This document shows, in pieces, positions 1-10,405 of a DNA stretch of 64,000 nucleotides; position 1 is the first letter of the stretch, and every line of letters starts with the position of its first letter. The notes under the pieces are model-generated. The model was given only the letters and a program-made list of their open reading frames with translations, was not told the origin of the DNA and made no database searches. The stretch lies in NCBI GenBank assembly GCA_016710685.1, contig JADJVC010000001.1:1-64000 (forward strand). Reading direction: 5' to 3'. The translations under genes were made by a program, and so were the position numbers. Source of the stretch: Flavobacteriales bacterium (lineage in GTDB: Bacteria > Bacteroidota > Bacteroidia > Flavobacteriales_F > PHOS-HE28).

Positions 1-225
1 CGGGGATGGCAGCGGGCGCAAAGCCTGCATTGAACCCGATGCACTCAGTCTCGCCGCCGACCCCGTGATGAGTTCCGCGCCCGTGGCCGTCACGGAGAAG
101 CGGGCCATTGCCTTGGAAGCAAGATAAAACGGGGCCGCCAAAGACCTCGATTTCGTTGGAGCCGCGCAGCTTCGCGATGAACTTTTCCCTGCGGAAACTG
201 ATCGACAAAGGTCGGTGCGGTGTAA
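1..225 (+). pseudogene. uvrB: C-terminal tail of UvrB, partial and frameshifted
   Basis: The left edge holds the end of a UvrB-like subunit of the UvrABC nucleotide-excision repair nuclease. Bases 7-70 read with LSLAADPV, as in the linker before the UvrB tail. From base 134 the frame gives AAKDLDFVGAAQLRDELF, then after a one-base shift LRKLIDK (about 190-210). That is the UVR motif that contacts UvrC. At least two frame changes are needed to join the pieces, and the rest of the gene lies outside the window. The match rests on the UVR motif alone. A UvrC tail is possible but less likely, because UvrC carries its UVR motif internally. Confidence 0.6.
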
Positions 226-331
226 GGTTTTCAGGCTTCGCTACGCTTCCGATCGGCCATGCCTATTTCGCTGCAACTAATTGATGCCGGGCAGCGCTCA
301 TTCCTCAGTACCTGCCCACGAATCCTCCAAA

Positions 332-2590
332 ATGCTGAAAAAAGTTTACGCTGTCCGCCCTCGTTCTTGCATTTGCCGTCCCTTCTTATGCCCAACCTTC
401 ATTTGGTGGGCAACCATGCCACGACAAGGCCGAGAAGCGTGGGATGCCTGCGTGCCCGCCGCGGTGCACGTTGCCCGCTGTGGACGTGGCACGCTGATGC
501 AAGAGGACGCCGCACCGCGCCGCGCAGGGCACTCAAAGGCCCGTTCCGATTCGGCTTCGAACACCTCACCGATTATACCCTCGCCAACAGCGGCGCTGGT
601 TCACCATATGCCGAACGGCGTATCCGCGTTTGGCGGCTTATATTCGCATTGCCCCGGCGCGCTGGGCACCAACCTGCAGATGAGCAATTTCGTGATCCCG
701 AAAAGGGCGCGGTTATTCTTGTACAACGCGAAGCGTGTGCGCGGCGCGTTCACCGCGAAAGCAATCCCGGACACACCGAGTTCGGCTCCGCGCCGCTGAA
801 ATGCGATGCCATCACCATGGAATACATCGAACCCGCTGCGCTTGGCAGGGCAAAAGGTCGCCCACCACCAGCGGCGTGGTGCATGAATACCGCGTGCTGG
901 GCCAGGGCAAGGAATACAGACAGGTCTAACCGTGGCTACGGCGACAGCGGCTCGTGCAAACCCGGAATACCGTTTGCCCAGAAGGCGACCTCTCTGGCGC
1001 GACGAGACCCGCTCCGTGGCCCACATTATCCCAAGCGGCGGCGTGACTGGAACCCTGCTGAACAATTGCGCCAACGACAGAACGCCCTACTTCTCACTGC
1101 CAACCACCGCACTGAGTGGGCAATGAGACCAATGCTTCCTGGTTTTTATCTCCAATTGGGAAAGCCCTGTTTGCGACCCCCCACCGAGAATGCGCCCAAG
1201 GGACCACAGCATCACCGGTTGCGCGAGTTGCTGGAGAACTCCCCGACCGATGCCGCATTCCTCCTGCTCAGCAGTATTCCGCCTGTGGATTACATCCCCT
1301 CCTACAGCGGCGGGACAAGAGCGGCACCCCGCCCGATTCCGTCCATTGCATTTCCCCACCCCAGCGGAGACATCAAGAAGATCGGCCAGCAGCCATGCTG
1401 CGCCCTCTTTCGACCGCAAAACCTTGACGTTGGCAACGGCCCTGCGGACTGCTGGCACATTCCGGAATGTTGCAGGTGGCACCTACCGAACCAGGCAGTT
1501 CTGGCAGCGGCCTGTGGGACCAGAACCACCGCATCATCGGTCGGCTATATGGCGGTCAAGCACCTGCTCAAACAACGTCAACGACTATTTCGGCCGCTTC
1601 GACCTAACGTACCCATTGATCGAGGAATGGCTCGGTGCATGCGGTGATACGCTGAACACTCGATGCCGATGCTTCTATCCCCGTGCCGTTGGATGCTTCC
1701 GATCTCCAGCATTGCCGACGTACCGCACACCGTTTGCGATGCCGATAGCATCCTGCCGGTGGTCACCATGAAGAACAACGGCAGAAGGCGATATAACCTA
1801 TGCCACCATCAATTTCACCGTGATTGACCCGGAATGGGGCAACCATTCCGTGGTACGGCGTCATACAGCCATTACAAACCGTGAACATCCCGTTGCCCGT
1901 GATGACGGCCGCCGGGGTCCACGAATTGAAGTCTTCCTCCCTCCAGCCCAAACCTGGGTTCATACCAACCCGCCGGAACGACGCGGGCTGGTGTTCGTGG
2001 TGAACAACCCGGGCATCGAGGCGCATCGCTTACTCGGAACTGGACCGCTTCGGGACCAGAAACAACTTGATCCATTGAAACACAGGACGGCTTCACCGCG
2101 TTCACGGCGGTCTCACGTAAACAGCCCCGACGGCTACACGGTGGACGAACACGTCTGCTTTGACGCATTGCTACGTGTTCACCATCAACGATGCGGTGGG
2201 CGACGGCATTTGCTGCGATGACAGCGATGGTGCTTCTCAAAATTCAGGACACCACGGGCGCCGTTGTTGGACGGATATCCGGAATTTGATTCTCCACAGG
2301 GCAGCCGGTTCTGCATGAATTGGATGGGGGTTGAATAGCCGTAAGCGCGGACATGCGCATTTGGCCGAACCCCAACAACGGGGGCCCCAATGTGGCCTTT
2401 GGCGATGGCGCTGCTCCTCGTTCACTCAGCGTGCGCGATGCACTTGGCCGGGTTGTCTCGGATCGGCAACGCCGGCTCGGAACCGGTCGCCTCCAAGTGG
2501 ACCTGCGGAATGTTTCCAACGGTGCACACAAAATAATGGCTGAAGGCAATGGTCAACGTGCCCGTACAACGGTTAGTGGTGCAACAGTGA
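332..2590 (+). pseudogene. Secreted lysyl-endopeptidase-like S1 serine protease with T9SS sorting domain, many frameshifts
   Basis: Pieces of one secreted protease can be read across all three + frames. They are: a signal peptide (MLKKVYA, then LSALVLAFAVPSYAQ from base 351); the N-terminal domain seen in Bacteroidota lysyl endopeptidases (ARLFLYN, AFTAK, VVHEYRVLG); catalytic His in LTANH (His codon 1105-1107); FISNWESPVCDPP near 1145-1180; catalytic Asp in PTDAAFLLL near 1250; catalytic Ser in GSSGSG (1494-1511); an Ig-like segment near 1755-1850; and a T9SS type A sorting domain from about 2356 (IWPNPNNGG, VRDALGRVV) ending RLVVQQ and TGA at 2588-2590. The full catalytic triad survives, so an active export-dependent trypsin-like protease is likely in the real genome. 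Ten or more indels break it here. They are better explained by consensus error than by decay. Confidence 0.75.
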
Positions 2591-2683
2591 ACTTCGAATT
2601 CATGATTGCTGGTTCCCAACCACCTAATTCCGGCTGCCGAAGCGGCTTCCCGGAAATTAGAGATCAAGAATTTGCGCACTTTC

Positions 2684-3400
2684 TCAACGCGTGCCGAAGT
2701 GTTGTTTACCTCCGGGTTCTTGCAAGACAAATGTTTTTAATATCATGTGGTAGTACGCCAGCTTAACGTAACGTTGTTCAACATGATCAAGCCCTCTTCA
2801 CTGGTCCACCAACTGGATTCCTGAAACGTGGAGGACGGTGCGCCATGCAACAGCACGGTGATGCCCGCATTGTTGAGCGCCCTTGAACACGGAAACGCAC
2901 ACGCCGCAACATGGAACCGGTTGGACGATCAACACGGTGTCGCGCCGCGTCTGCTTGCTAAACCAACAGCGCTTCGGCCTCTTCCACGTGCTGGTTCCAG
3001 ACGATCAACGCTTTGGTCTTTTCCGCAGGAATGCCTACCACCGCGATGTTGCGCGTGCATTGCGATTCCGTGCCTTTCAATGCCCAAAGCTGCCCAAAGG
3101 GGTTCGGTACCGGTGCCCCGGTGAAAACAGGAAACGATCCGAAATGCCCTTGCCGTAAAGCCGTGCTGCTTCGGATCCGCGGTCCATCCAGAGCGCGCCC
3201 AAGACCAGCACCGCATCGGCATGCGCCAGTGGAACTTCGATGATGGGTGGTTTGCCCAATGCACGAAAATGATCGGCATGCGCAACCAGAAGAACCCCGA
3301 ATAAGGAGCCGCGAGGATTGAAAAGGGCTTTGCCCCATTGCCCGGTGGTTGGACCAACTTTTCCGAGGCGAGCCTTCGCTCTGCGCAATCTCCATGTTCG
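2684..3400 (-). pseudogene. YdcF/ElyC-like DUF218 protein, frameshifted
   Basis: Reverse-strand pieces join into a protein of roughly 235 residues of the YdcF/SanA/ElyC (DUF218) group, whose E. coli members act in envelope maintenance. The signature is PLAHADAVLVLGA near 3195-3235, followed by a segment with ARLYGKGI, FPVFTGAP, VGIPAEKTKALI (the family has GIPxExI) and a tail with ITVLLHGAPSS, EEGLIML and YVKLAYYH. The tail ends at a TGA at 2684-2686. At least three frame changes are needed. It is convergent with the protease and lies directly downstream of the VWA gene on the same strand. The start is uncertain (about 3395-3400). Confidence 0.6.
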
Positions 3401-5454
3401 GTAAGTCCTTTCCTTCTCCGCAATGCCCACTCTGCGGTCAACATCAACAGGATCGGCAAGAACAACCAGCACCCAGCCCGATCATCGCTGAAACCTGTCA
3501 TACGATAGGCGCGCTTTCATTTCCGGGCGCTCGGCCATGGCTTCGGCGATGCTTCGACATGCTGCTGTCGGCTGTGCGGCGATGCCGGTGGTGCGCGCGG
3601 CGATGCTTTGCCACAGCGAATGGTCCGCCACCGTGCTGACGCGCGCTCGGCCACCAAGGGTTTTACAGGAATTCACCCTTGGCGTGGGAGGCGCTCCTTT
3701 CCATGTGTGGTGCCCGCAGTCCAGGTGTAGCGTCCTGCAGGTAACAAGCCCGCGTCCAAATGGTAGCCGGTGCCGCTGGGGCTGAAGGTGTAGGCGAGTT
3801 CATGCCCGGCCTCATCCTTCAACCTGATCGTGGCTTAGCGCCGTCCACCGGCTCATAGCTGGCGTTGTAGAGTTCCGCATCGATGCCCACTTTTTCCATT
3901 CTCGGCATACTCCCGCTGGAGGCTTTCGGAAGCGGCTTTGTCTCTTCAACGCAAGGAATTGCACGGTCTGCCGCACCAGTTTGTCGAAATGCGCCTGCTG
4001 TTGCTCTGCTGCATGTCCGCCAAACGCCAACGCCAAAGGCCCTCGCCGCAGGTCACTGCGGTGCGTCGTTCCGTGTTGCTTTTGAATGCGAAGAGGGGAT
4101 AGGTGGTGGCAACGGATTCAGATGCGATTGCGCCATTAATGCGGTGGCCGACCGGCCAGGGGCATACCGCCCGAACGGTACCTGCAACGGCGGAAAACGC
4201 TCGAACGCCCGGATGTCCTTGGCATCAGGTGAACAAGCTGGAGTTCTTCTCCACCGTGGCTTGCGTCCGTTGAAGCTCCACGCCCACCTTGTATGGCAAT
4301 GCCCGCTGGCTGTGCCGCTGGCAGCGCAGGTCGCTGGCCTGACCAAAATGGTCCCACTATGGGAATATGCCTTTACGATCATCTGTTTCCAGCAGGTCCC
4401 GCATGGCCACTTGGGCCGTGGGACAGTGGTGAGGCACCCAGGTCGTATTCCGCCAGTTTTCCGGTGAACTGGCTTTGGCGTGCGCACTTCCAGGCAGACC
4501 TTCAATGCCGCGCATGGCCTCTGAAATGGCCGCCACGTCGGTGCGGCGCGTTTTCCATCCAGCACTTTACGCCGGTCGTCCAGCACCTCCACAAAAATGC
4601 CTCGCTGTTGTTGGCTAATGTTGGCCTCACCCTCGATCGCGCGCAGCGAGGCCGTGAAGCGTTGCAAACCGACTTCAGCCTTCACCATCCGGGAATCTCA
4701 ACGAAATAGGGATCGCCGGAGATAGAAATGTCCTTCCCAGGCATTTCCTTCCCGCCTTTAGTAACGACTACGCGTGTGCCGCGGCCCTTCAAGTGGTGCG
4801 CCTGCACCCGGACCATCACAAGTCGTTGCCGAGGTAGGTGATGCGGTTGTACTCCACATCGCGCAATTGCAGATCGGGGTAGATGGTGGTGTCGCCCAAT
4901 TCCACAGCGAGACAGGCCTGGGCGTTCACTTTGCACCGGGTCGCGGCCCCGGTTGTAGATGCCGTCGCCATCGATCACCACCGCGCCCAAGTCCGTGCCA
5001 GCGAAGCGGTCGTACACCGCGCGGAACAACTGGTCGATGTCTGTGTTGCCTTCACCCTGCTTGAAGTCGAGTCCCTCGGAAACCGCGCTGCCGTAAGTGA
5101 ACGCCGCACCTCATACTTGTCGCCCAGTTCTTCCGTGAGCTTCCGCAAGCGTTCGGCGTATTCAGCCTTGAACGCAGCGCTATCACCGGTGGCCAGGAGC
5201 GAGGACGAGCCGTCGTGCGCCACCACCACAACGGGCTTGCGCACTTCGCGCAACCGTATGCGCACCAAGGGGCTCCAGCAAGAAAAAGGCGATGAGCAAG
5301 AATGGCCAACGCACGCAACGTGCCCAAGGTCCACTGTACGCCCGAACCCCAGCCGTGGCGCTCCCACTCCCCGGTAAAGCAGCCATGCGCAGCCAATGCC
5401 GAGCAACAAGCAGAGCGGCGCGAGCCAAAGGCTATGGGCGGTGGTCAAATTCAC
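3401..5454 (-). pseudogene. VWA-domain membrane protein of Bacteroidota type, frameshifted
   Basis: This is a reverse-strand protein of nearly 700 residues. It begins at a GTG (5454) with an N-terminal membrane segment (LWLAPLCLLLGIGCAWLLYRG) and a second one (ALAILLIAFFLLEPLVR). Then comes VVVAHDGSSSLL, in which DxSxS fits a MIDAS metal site, KLTEELGDKYEVRR, and LGAVVIDGDGIYNRG near 4960. A frame change leads to DTTIYPDLQLRDVEYNRI near 4850. Further pieces (GLQRFTASLRAIEGEANIS, QRGIFVEVLDDRRKVL) precede a C-terminal membrane anchor LLMLTAEWALRRRKG near 3420. The order matches the large hypothetical VWA proteins common in Bacteroidota, whose function is not known. At least six indels break the frame. 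The 3' limit is approximate. Confidence 0.65.
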
Positions 5455-5487
5455 GGGCGCAAATGTCGGGAGAACGTATGGTTAGGT

Positions 5488-5545
5488 GATCAGATGATCA
5501 GAAAATCAGACACTTCGACTGCGCTCAGTGCAGGCGATCAGAAAA
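5488..5545. repeat. Intergenic GATCAGA-type short repeats
   Basis: Four imperfect copies of a GATCAGA-like unit lie here, three close together at the left end and one at the right end. Between them is CTTCGACTGCGCTCAGTG. The unit resembles the ATCAGCTA arrays at 13135, 25148 and 30589. The 225-base gap between the VWA gene and fabG holds nothing else recognisable. Confidence 0.45.
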
Positions 5546-5679
5546 TTAAGAGCCGTTGAAGCGACGTGCCCTTTGCGTTCTTATCAGGAATGGAAACCCA
5601 ATGCCATCAGCGTTTATCTCAGTTCATCAGCGGTTTTTCCAGCCTTAGTTCAACGCCTTCAGCCGTTTCCTTCACCGGA

Positions 5680-6421
5680 TCACGTCAACATTCCGCCACA
5701 CACATGCAGCGTTTGCCCGGTGATGTACGTGCCGAGGTCGCTGCCGAGAAAACGCAGGTATTCGCCACGTCCGTAGGTGTGTCCCCCGCGCTTCAAGGGG
5801 ATGCTATCGCGCCAGCCCTGGACTGTCTTTTCGTCCAATGCGCCGGTCATCTCCGTTTCAATAAAACCCGGAGCCACCGCATTGCTGCGGATGTTGCGAC
5901 TGCCCAACTCCAGTGCGACGCTCTTGGTAAAGCCGATGACGCCCGCCTTGCTGGCCGCGTAGTTCGCTTGGCCAGCATTGCCTTTACGCCCACCACACTG
6001 CTCATGTTGATGATGCTGCCGCTCTTTGCTTCAGCATGGTGCGCATCACCGCCTTGGTCATGTTGAACACGCTCTTCAGGTTGGTGGCGTCGCCATCGAA
6101 GTCGGCCTCGCTCATGCGCATCAGCAGCTGGGCCTTCGTGATGCCCGCATTGTTCACCAAAATGTCCAGCTTGCCCCAGGCTTCCACCACTTGGTCCACA
6201 GCAGCCTGCGCCGCAGTGAAATCGCCCGCATTGCTCTGGATGGCGAGCACCTTGCGGCCGCCTTTGCCCAGTTCCGCCGCCAGCGCGTTCGCCTTCTCCG
6301 GGCTGCTCACGTAGGTGAATGCGACATCCGCGCCTTCCTCCAGAAAGCGTTCCACAATGCCCTGCCAATGCCCCCGCGTACCGCCGGTAACGAGGGCTGT
6401 CTTGCCTTGTAATAGTGCCAT
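5680..6421 (-). pseudogene. fabG: 3-oxoacyl-[acyl-carrier-protein] reductase, frameshifted
   Basis: FabG is a short-chain dehydrogenase that reduces 3-oxoacyl-ACP with NADPH in fatty-acid elongation. Starting at ATG 6421 the protein reads MALLQGKTALVTGGTRG (Rossmann glycine loop, with two compensating indels just after it), then GKLDILVNNAGITK. A frame change near 6030 gives GSIINMSSVVG, the catalytic Ser segment. A second change leads to NIRSNAVAPGFIETEMT and a C-terminus TGQTLHVCGGMLT at 5680. Total length of about 247 residues matches the family. The YxxxK pair should sit near 5960 (the local read is WPSELRGQQGGR-like and garbled). A TTATCTTCG element lies just upstream of the ATG. Confidence 0.85.
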
Positions 6422-6466
6422 GGGGCGAAGATAATCCACCAAAAGTATGCGTACTCTTGGTCCGCA

Positions 6467-7800
6467 ATGGGCCAACGGACCTCCCTGTTCGCCGTGATCC
6501 TCATCTCTTTTGTCCTCATCTGGACGCGTTTCGACTATTCGGAATTGCGTGGCTGGTCGCCGATGAAGGCCACGCAATGGGATGCGCTTGGCTACTATCA
6601 GTATCTCCCGGCAATCTTTATTTATGAAGACATTACTCGGCAGGACTGGCTGGGTCCCATCGATAGCACTTACCATGTTGTGGGAACAGGCGGCCTCTAC
6701 CAAGTGATGGATCTGGACAACGGGAATCGCGCGACGAAGTACCTGTGCGGAGTGGCGGAGATGCAGCTTCCCTTCTTTCTCATCGGCCATTGGTGCGCAG
6801 GGGTGCTCGGCTATCCGAAGGACGGCTGTTCCCCACCAGACCAATGGGCCATCGCTTTCAGTCCATTGGTCTATATTGCATCCTAGCCCTGTTCCTGCTC
6901 CGGCTCGTGCTGAAACGATACTACTGCGACGCCGTCGTTGCGCTGACACTCCTTATGCTGGTGTTGGCGACCAATGCGATCCAGTACATCAGCGTGGATA
7001 ATGCACAGAGCCACGGTTACCTGTTCGCGCTTTACTCCTTGGTCCTTTGGGGCACGATCAAGTGGCATGAGGCACCGCGCATTCGCCACGCCGTTCTCAT
7101 CGGCGCCATCATCGGTTTGGCCGCAGTGGCGCGACCGACGGAGGCGATCATGCTCTTTATCCCGTTGCTGTGGAACACGGGTTCCAAAATGGAAGCAAAA
7201 GTGAAGTGGGCGCAGGTGCGCGCCTATCGCGCACACATTGCATGGGCCATGGTTGCCGCGTTCCTGATGGTCCTCCCGCAGTTGGTCTATTGGAAGGTCG
7301 TAACCGGTTCCTGGGTCTTCGACGTCGGCGGCAAGTGGGATTTCCTCTTGCCTCACTTCCGCGTGCTCTTCGGTGGTGAAAAGGGCTGGTTCATCTATAC
7401 GCCGATACCATTCTCTTCATCGTGGGGGCTCTTCCTCATGCGCGGCAGGTCTTGGAGAAAAAGTGTACTGACCTTCACGCTGCTCAACCTTTGGATCGTG
7501 ATAGCATGGCACGATTGGCACTACGGCGGCAGTTATTCCACGCGGGCGCTGGTGCAGAGTTATCCGGTGTTCGCATTGCCCTTTGCAGCGCTGGTGGAAA
7601 GGGCATTGGCCACCCGTTGGAAGTACATTTTCCTTCCGCTTTGTGTCTATCTCCTCGCCGTGAACCTGTTCCAGATCAAGCAGTACAACAACGGGGTCTT
7701 GCACTACGATCGGATGAATTTCGCCTACTACCGGGCGATCTATCTTAATCCCAACGTCACCGATGAGGACCGGAGGTTGATGGGGCCGGCGCGGCATTGA
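6467..7800 (+). CDS. Polytopic membrane protein, glycosyltransferase-39-like, one frameshift
   Basis: An integral membrane protein of about 440 residues. The N-terminal frame (6467 to about 6880) starts MGQRTSLFAVILISFVLIW and has a long loop with WDALGYYQYLPAIFIYEDI. After one frame change near 6878-6887 the rest has eight or so hydrophobic segments (ILALFLLRLVL, FALYSLVLW, AFLMVLPQLVYW, WGLFLMRG, FALPFAALV, FLPLCVYLLAVNLF) and ends LMGPARH. The first loop with acidic and aromatic residues and the helix layout recall lipid-linked-sugar glycosyltransferases of the GT39/PMT type, but no catalytic motif can be named with certainty. It is transcribed divergently from fabG with 45 bases between starts. 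Confidence 0.65.
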
Positions 7801-7970
7801 TTTGCCCATTTCCGCTCAAGCGTCTTCCATGTGCGTTTTTCGATCTCACTGGGGTGAGGCACCATCGCGGGCACCGGCATTGCGCGGGAGTTAGACCCAT
7901 CGGTACCCCGGCAGCGAGCCGTCCGCCCGTGCTATGGCTTGCATTCGGTGAAATCAAAATTCCCGAATCC

Positions 7971-9283
7971 CTACTTCACCGTCGTGAAGTAGATCAAATA
8001 CGGCTTCATAGGTATTCCCGTCGCCGCTTCAAACCGATTGCTGGCAAGGCTTTGGTAAGTTCTGCCTGGTTTCAAATCAACTTCGAAGGTGAACTGAAGT
8101 CCATCTTCTGAAAAGCCGATGATCTGCTGAACGAACAGGGCATTTTCTTCTCCGAGCGGGCCGAAGTCGAACCCGCGGCGTTCTTTGTTCATCGGTTCGG
8201 AAAAGGTCAGTGTTAACCGCTTCAGTTTTGAGTCAACAAGCGATGTGCTATCGACTTGTGGCGAGATTGAGACAACTGTCGGTCTGCTTGCATCATACCG
8301 CGCGCGAAGAGCTGTCCCAATGGCGCACTGAAAAAACCAGTCCCGTCCACAAATGCCTCTATTTCAGCGTCGTTGGTGTGGTCCAGTTCGATCATGTGCT
8401 TGATCGCCTTCTGCTTATCCGCTGAAGCGTTGTAGTACCCTTCGCAGATGGCATACCCAATGAAATAGCCCATGTCGCGGGTGTTGAATGCATTCGGTTG
8501 GTTGCTCCATAACCATTGCGATGTTTTCCCATTCACGAACATGTCCCTTTCAAAAGCCCGCTTCACTTTTTCTTCGTTGGCCTTGCCATATTCAATTGCG
8601 GGGGCTGCGGAAGGTTGCCCCATGGCCTTCACCGAAACGAATTCAGCAACACCTTCATAAAGGCATTGGCTCAATAGGTTGTCGATCATGGGCGATTGCT
8701 GCGTATGCACATACTCATGCACGTTCAATAGCACCAGATCTTTGATGGGCTCACTATCAAAAAAGGTACGCAGACCTTGCATTTGCTCCGGAAATTCGGA
8801 TGTCACCGTTTGCTTATCGGCCATCGCGAACTCACTTCCGATCAGCACCATGCTATCCAAGGTGGTGCCGTTGCTCCGCATGGCACCCACGGTGAAATAG
8901 ATCTTGGCGGGACGCAGTTCAGGATAGACCACTTTCAATTTCTGCACGCCTTCTCCCAAGTCCATTTGCAAGTGCTTCGCCTTTGCGGTGTTATTCCGGA
9001 TCGACGCCCAAAACTTGGGATAGTTGTTTATGGCATTCCGGTAGTCCTGCACGGTGTAGTTGCGCACGTGCATCATGGCATGTAGCCCCGGAGAACCCTT
9101 GCTGATGTACTCCTCCTGAAGAATGCGATCTTGTTTAACCGTGTCCGTCGTAGCCGTTACCCGATCGAACGCGGACCAGAATAGCTCAATGTCCGAAGAA
9201 ATGATGTGCGGTTGGCCAACGGACTTGTTTGGACAAGTCAGCAAGAACAGGGTCGTGAGAAGGACAATACAGTACTTCTTCAT
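7971..9283 (-). CDS. Secreted HEXXH zinc protease with C-terminal Ig-like domain, one frameshift
   Basis: Starts MKKYCIVLLTTLFLLTC, a signal peptide, at 9283. The body contains LNVHEYVHTQQ, an HEXXH zinc motif, and 20 or so residues later LYEGVAEFVS, a plausible third zinc ligand (gluzincin-like Glu). The layout resembles the DUF2268 group of predicted Zn proteases. A one-base shift near 8285 joins it to a second frame, VVSISPQVDSTSLVDSKLKR then LTFSEPMNKE, GFDFGPLGEEN and PYLIYFTTVK, an Ig-like domain common at the end of Bacteroidota secreted proteins. Read without the shift, the protein would stop at 8222 and lose this domain. Total is about 435 residues. The substrate is unknown. Confidence 0.65.
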
Positions 9284-9344
9284 GTGAAGTGATGTTCTTG
9301 AAATTCCGACCCAAATACGAAATACTTGGGTCGGAATTTCGCGA

Positions 9345-10216
9345 CTACCTACCCAGCACCTCCTTCACCTTCGCGCCAATCGTAGCCGGGCTTTCCACCA
9401 CGTGGATGCCACATTCGCGCATAACCTTCTTCTTGGCGGCGGCGCTTTCGTCGGCACCGCTAACGATGGCACCAGCGTGGCCCATGGTGCGGCCTGCGGG
9501 GCGGTTTCCCCGGCGATAAAGCCCACTACGGGCTTCTTGCAGTTGGCCTTGATCCACTCCGCAGCGCGGATCTCGAGGTCACCTCCGATCTCGCCGATCA
9601 TTACGATGGCCTCGGTTTCCTTGTCGTTCGCAAAGAGTTGCACGGCCTCCAGCGTTGTGGTGCCGATGATGGGGTCGCCGCCAATGCCGATGGCGGTGCT
9701 GATGCCCAAACCGGCCTTCACCACTTGGTCTGCGGCCTCATAGGTCAACGTGCCGGATTTGGACACGATGCCGATCTTGCCTTTTTTGAAGACAAAGCCC
9801 GGCATGATGCCCACTTTGCATTCGTCAGCGGTGATGACGCCGGGGCAGTTGGGCCCGATCAGCGTGCAGCCCTTGCCTTTGATGTATTCGCGGGCCATCA
9901 CCATGTCTTTCACGGGAATGCCTTCGGTGATGCAAACGATCACTTTGATGCCGGCCTCGGCGGCCTCCATGATGGCATCCGCAGCAAATGGCGGTGGAAC
10001 GAAAATGATGCTCACGTCGGCAGCGGTGGCCTTCACGGCGTCGCTTACGGTCTCGAACACGGGCTTGTCCAAGTGCTTCTGCCCGCCTTTTCCGGGTGTT
10101 ACGCCGCCCACGACGTTGGTGCCGTACTCGATCATTTGCGTGGCGTGGAAGGTGCCTTCACTACCGGTGAAGCCTTGGACGATCACCTTACTTTGCTTGT
10201 TGACGAGTACGCTCAT
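9345..10216 (-). CDS. sucD: Succinyl-CoA synthetase (succinate-CoA ligase) alpha subunit, one frameshift
   Basis: SucD is the CoA-binding subunit that pairs with SucC in the TCA cycle to convert succinyl-CoA to succinate with ATP or GTP formation. It starts MSVLVNKQSKVIVQGFTG at 10216 and shows GTNVVGGVTPGKGG, ITEGIPVKDM, GPNCPGV and GDPIIGTTTLEA. A one-base loss in a C run (+ strand G run at 9498-9501) shifts the frame just before GRTMGHAGAIV, which holds the phosphorylated His. The correct tail ends VKEVLGR at 9345. Corrected length is 290 residues, normal for the family. No sucC lies next to it. Confidence 0.93.
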
Positions 10217-10405
10217 GTTCCGTTCTGCTTATTAGGATAGGGCCGCGAAACTACTGATCCGGGAGGAAACAAAACAGGGATGCCAAGGCTGACACGTCTT
10301 CGGTCCATGCGGTGGGGAACCAGGACGGAGGGCAGCGGCCGTGTCCATCCGGTCCATCCGTGGTTCCTTTTCTTAGCTGCGCCACGCCGACGGCGTGTCC
10401 AAGTT

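Noticed and set aside
259..1647. A 462-codon open frame on the + strand across the protease region
   Set aside because: It mixes real protease motifs with out-of-frame nonsense; the true protein runs through three frames and starts at 332.
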